Below, piece by piece: positions 61,952-64,000 of a DNA stretch of 64,000 nucleotides. This DNA comes from Spirochaetales bacterium. Its GTDB lineage: Bacteria; Spirochaetota; Spirochaetia; Treponematales; Treponemataceae. Each line of letters starts with the position of its first letter. Position 1 is the first letter of the stretch. Under the pieces are notes generated by a model. The model worked only from the letters and a program-made list of their open reading frames with translations, was not told the origin of the DNA and did not search any database. The translations under genes and the position numbers were made by a program. The stretch lies in the NCBI GenBank assembly GCA_029098225.1, contig JAQXNX010000024.1, positions 62,001 through 126,000 on the forward strand, written 5' to 3'.

Positions 61952-62284
61952 GTGAAATATTATATTATAGGCGAGCGGGAAATTGTTCTTGCTTTTAAAT
62001 TGATTGGTGTAGATGGAACCTTTGCCGATTCCAGAGCTGAAGTTCTGGATGCTTTTAACAGAGTTACAGGAAAAGGAGGAATTGTAAATGTTCCTTCAGG
62101 CGAAGTTCCTAAAGTTCTGATTCTTACAGAGCAGGCAGCCAGTCAGATAGAAGAAGAAGAAATTTCCTGGCAGAAAACAGGAAAGTTTCCTCTTATAGTA
62201 GAAATTCCAGGTCTTAGCGGACATGTAGAAGGCAAAAAAACTTTGTCTGAATCTATACGCGAGGCAATTGGTGTGCAGGTATAA
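61952..62284 (+). CDS. atpF: V-type ATPase subunit F
   Basis: 110 residues from GTG 61952, with no clear SD. The Rossmann-like start (YYIIGEREIVLAFKLIGVDG) and VLILTEQAASQI with the PLIVEIPG end are subunit F (NtpG). It is part of the central rotor stalk. Confidence 0.88.
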   Translation: MKYYIIGEREIVLAFKLIGVDGTFADSRAEVLDAFNRVTGKGGIVNVPSGEVPKVLILTEQAASQIEEEEISWQKTGKFPLIVEIPGLSGHVEGKKTLSESIREAIGVQV

Positions 62285-62301
62285 ATATATAAGGGAATAA
62301 T

Positions 62302-62925
62302 ATGCAGGAATTACGGTCTACAGATATATTAGATAAAGAAATACAGGCAGATGCTCGAAAAAAAGCCGACAGAATTTTAAGGCAGGCAGAAGTTGATTGT
62401 GAAAAAATAATTTCCAGCGTTTCTGAAAATATTAAAAAGGCAGAAGATGACAAAACGAATTTTTATGCATTAAAAATTCAAGCTCTGGAAAATGATAAAA
62501 AAGCAACTTTGCCGCTTGAAAAAGAACGTTTTCAGGTTTCGTTTATGCAGCAGCAGATTGTCAATGGAATAAATAAATATCTTTCATCTCTTTCTGTAGA
62601 ACAGCAGATAAAGCTTGCAATTGGAAAATTTGATTTTTCTTCTGTTACAAAAAATGTAACTGCATATATTTATGGCTTTTCTGTTTCAGATGTAGAAAAG
62701 GTTTTAAAAAATAAACTTGAAAATAAACTTTTAGCATGTAAAGAAACTCAGTTTAATAAACTTGTGATTGAAGAAGAAGCTGGCCTGGAAAATCCTAAGG
62801 GAATTATTCTGGAAGCAGAGGACTTGTCGTTCAGATGTCGTTTAACGATTACACAGTCGGTAAGCAAAATTCTGGATAAAAAACGCAGTGAACTTTCGCA
62901 GTCGCTTTTTGGAGGCCAGTTATGA
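62302..62925 (+). CDS. atpE: V-type ATPase subunit E
   Basis: 207 residues: an N-terminal coiled coil ([22 protein letters not shown]) and a C-terminal globular domain ([27 protein letters not shown]) typical of stalk subunit E. Its stop overlaps the start of subunit A (ATGA). Confidence 0.88.
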   Translation: MQELRSTDILDKEIQADARKKADRILRQAEVDCEKIISSVSENIKKAEDDKTNFYALKIQALENDKKATLPLEKERFQVSFMQQQIVNGINKYLSSLSVEQQIKLAIGKFDFSSVTKNVTAYIYGFSVSDVEKVLKNKLENKLLACKETQFNKLVIEEEAGLENPKGIILEAEDLSFRCRLTITQSVSKILDKKRSELSQSLFGGQL

Positions 62926-64000
62926 TCGAAGGAAGAATTACCCGCATTTCGGGACCAATCATTTATGCGGAAGGTCTTGATGGATGTGGTCTTTACGATG
63001 TAGTAGATGTCGGCGAAAAACGTTTGATTGGTGAAATTATCCGTCAGAATAAAGGAAATGCAACTATTCAGGTTTACGAGGAAGATACGGGAATGCATAT
63101 AGGCGAAAAGGTCGTATGTACTGAACGTCCTTTATCTTTAAAGCTTGGTCCTGGTGTCGTAGGAAATATATATGATGGAATTCAAAGACCGCTTCAGAAA
63201 ATGTTCGAAAATTCAGGAAGCTTCCTTTTGCCGGGAGAACGTTCTGAACCTCTTGATTCAGCTAAGCTCTGGCATTTTGAAGCCTTAGAAAATATAAGCT
63301 CTGGAACTGCAATTAAACCTGGAATGATTTTAGGAACTGTAAAAGAAACTGAATCTATTACAGAAAAAATTATGGTTCCGCCGGCTGTTCGTGGTCGCAG
63401 TTTAAAGATATTTAAAGGCAGTGGCGATTACACCGTAGATGATGTAATTGCTGTTACCGAACTTGATGAAGAAATTAAACTTTCTCAATACTGGCCTGTT
63501 CGTAAGCCTCGTCCTTATAGTCAGAAGCTGGGAGTTACAGAACCTCTCATTACAGGTCAGAGAGTAATTGATGTTTTCTTCCCGCTTTCTAAAGGTGGAA
63601 CTGCGGCAATTCCTGGCGGCTTTGGTACAGGAAAAACAATGACTCAGCATGCTGTTGCAAAATGGTGTGATGCAGATTTAATTGTATACATTGGTTGCGG
63701 AGAACGCGGAAACGAAATGACAGAAGTTCTTACCGAGTTCCCTGAACTTATAGACCCTAGAACCGGTCGTTCAATTATGGAACGTACTATCTTAATTGCA
63801 AATACTTCAAACATGCCGGTTGCCGCCCGTGAGGTTTCTCTTTACTCTGGAATAACTCTTGCAGAATATTTCCGCGATATGGGCCTTCATGTTGCCATTA
63901 TGGCAGATTCTACAAGCCGTTGGGCAGAAGCCTTACGTGAACTTTCCGGACGAATGGAAGAAATGCCGGCCGAAGAAGGCTTCCCTGCTTATTTGCCAAC
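62922..64000 (+). CDS. atpA: V-type ATPase catalytic subunit A (3' partial)
   Basis: Starts at ATG 62922 with GGAGG upstream, and continues in frame to the right edge (about 359 codons). Seen in order: the beta-barrel start [31 protein letters not shown], the non-homologous region with WHFEAL, the P-loop [21 protein letters not shown] and [14 protein letters not shown]. It is the ATP-hydrolysing subunit. The operon should go on to B and D. Confidence 0.96.
   Translation, partial: MIEGRITRISGPIIYAEGLDGCGLYDVVDVGEKRLIGEIIRQNKGNATIQVYEEDTGMHIGEKVVCTERPLSLKLGPGVVGNIYDGIQRPLQKMFENSGSFLLPGERSEPLDSAKLWHFEALENISSGTAIKPGMILGTVKETESITEKIMVPPAVRGRSLKIFKGSGDYTVDDVIAVTELDEEIKLSQYWPVRKPRPYSQKLGVTEPLITGQRVIDVFFPLSKGGTAAIPGGFGTGKTMTQHAVAKWCDADLIVYIGCGERGNEMTEVLTEFPELIDPRTGRSIMERTILIANTSNMPVAAREVSLYSGITLAEYFRDMGLHVAIMADSTSRWAEALRELSGRMEEMPAEEGFPAYLP

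Overview
The window is AT-rich (roughly one third G+C by eye) and reads as chromosome of a host-associated spirochaete, most likely a gut, rumen or oral Treponema. The signs are many lipoproteins with spirochaete-style lipoboxes, a bacterial V-type ATPase operon, a SUF iron-sulfur operon, chemoreceptors with one near-consensus sigma-28 promoter, and a type II secretion-like gspDEFG set. Species cannot be decided from the sequence alone.

Layout. 1-2.7 kb: the 3' end of an Rhs gene with a papain-like (C39-type) toxin tip, then a candidate lipoprotein immunity gene. 2.9-15.3 kb: housekeeping and envelope genes (LTD-like lipoprotein, U32 peptidase-family protein, ssb, a PadR/HAAS/DUF4097 operon, hisC, metallophosphoesterase, FGE-like protein, CorA). 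15.7-20.4 kb: an overlapping ABC-2 exporter operon with a lipoprotein. 20.7-30.4 kb: a reduced, divergent type II secretion-like cluster (secretin, ATPase, F protein, G pseudopilin, two tiny pseudopilin-like proteins and a novel single-span protein), then three lipoproteins including a clostripain. Several of these genes carry a repeated hairpin plus Shine-Dalgarno cassette. 30.5-35.8 kb: tRNA-Arg(UCU) and sufCBDSU on the minus strand.

36-43.5 kb is the most unusual part: an atypical chemoreceptor, CheW, CheB, CheR, a CheA-shaped protein with no kinase domain and with proline in place of the phospho-histidine, and an adenylate cyclase with a pseudo-receiver, arranged as one compact plus-strand operon behind a sigma-28-type promoter. 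It looks like a chemosensory array whose output is cAMP.

43.5-46 kb: NAD salvage (pncB, nadE, nadD). 46-49.1 kb: rubrerythrin and a FeoA-FeoB fusion. 49.2-52.5 kb: a small basic protein, a secreted serpin, and a LytTR/DUF3021 pair behind a small barrel-like protein. 52.7-57.2 kb: a canonical MCP and an aconitase-family hydratase. 57.3-64 kb: secG, a PTS IIA-like gene and the V-ATPase operon (G/H-like, C, I, K, F, E, A), which runs off the right edge.

Two window-wide signals stand out. One is a repeated 5' leader cassette (hairpin then SD) in front of at least seven start codons, with a compensatory base change in one copy. The other is a set of genes (4180, hisC, sufC, 49165 and the serpin) whose -10 box sits 7-8 bases before the start codon with no SD, so their mRNAs are predicted to be leaderless.
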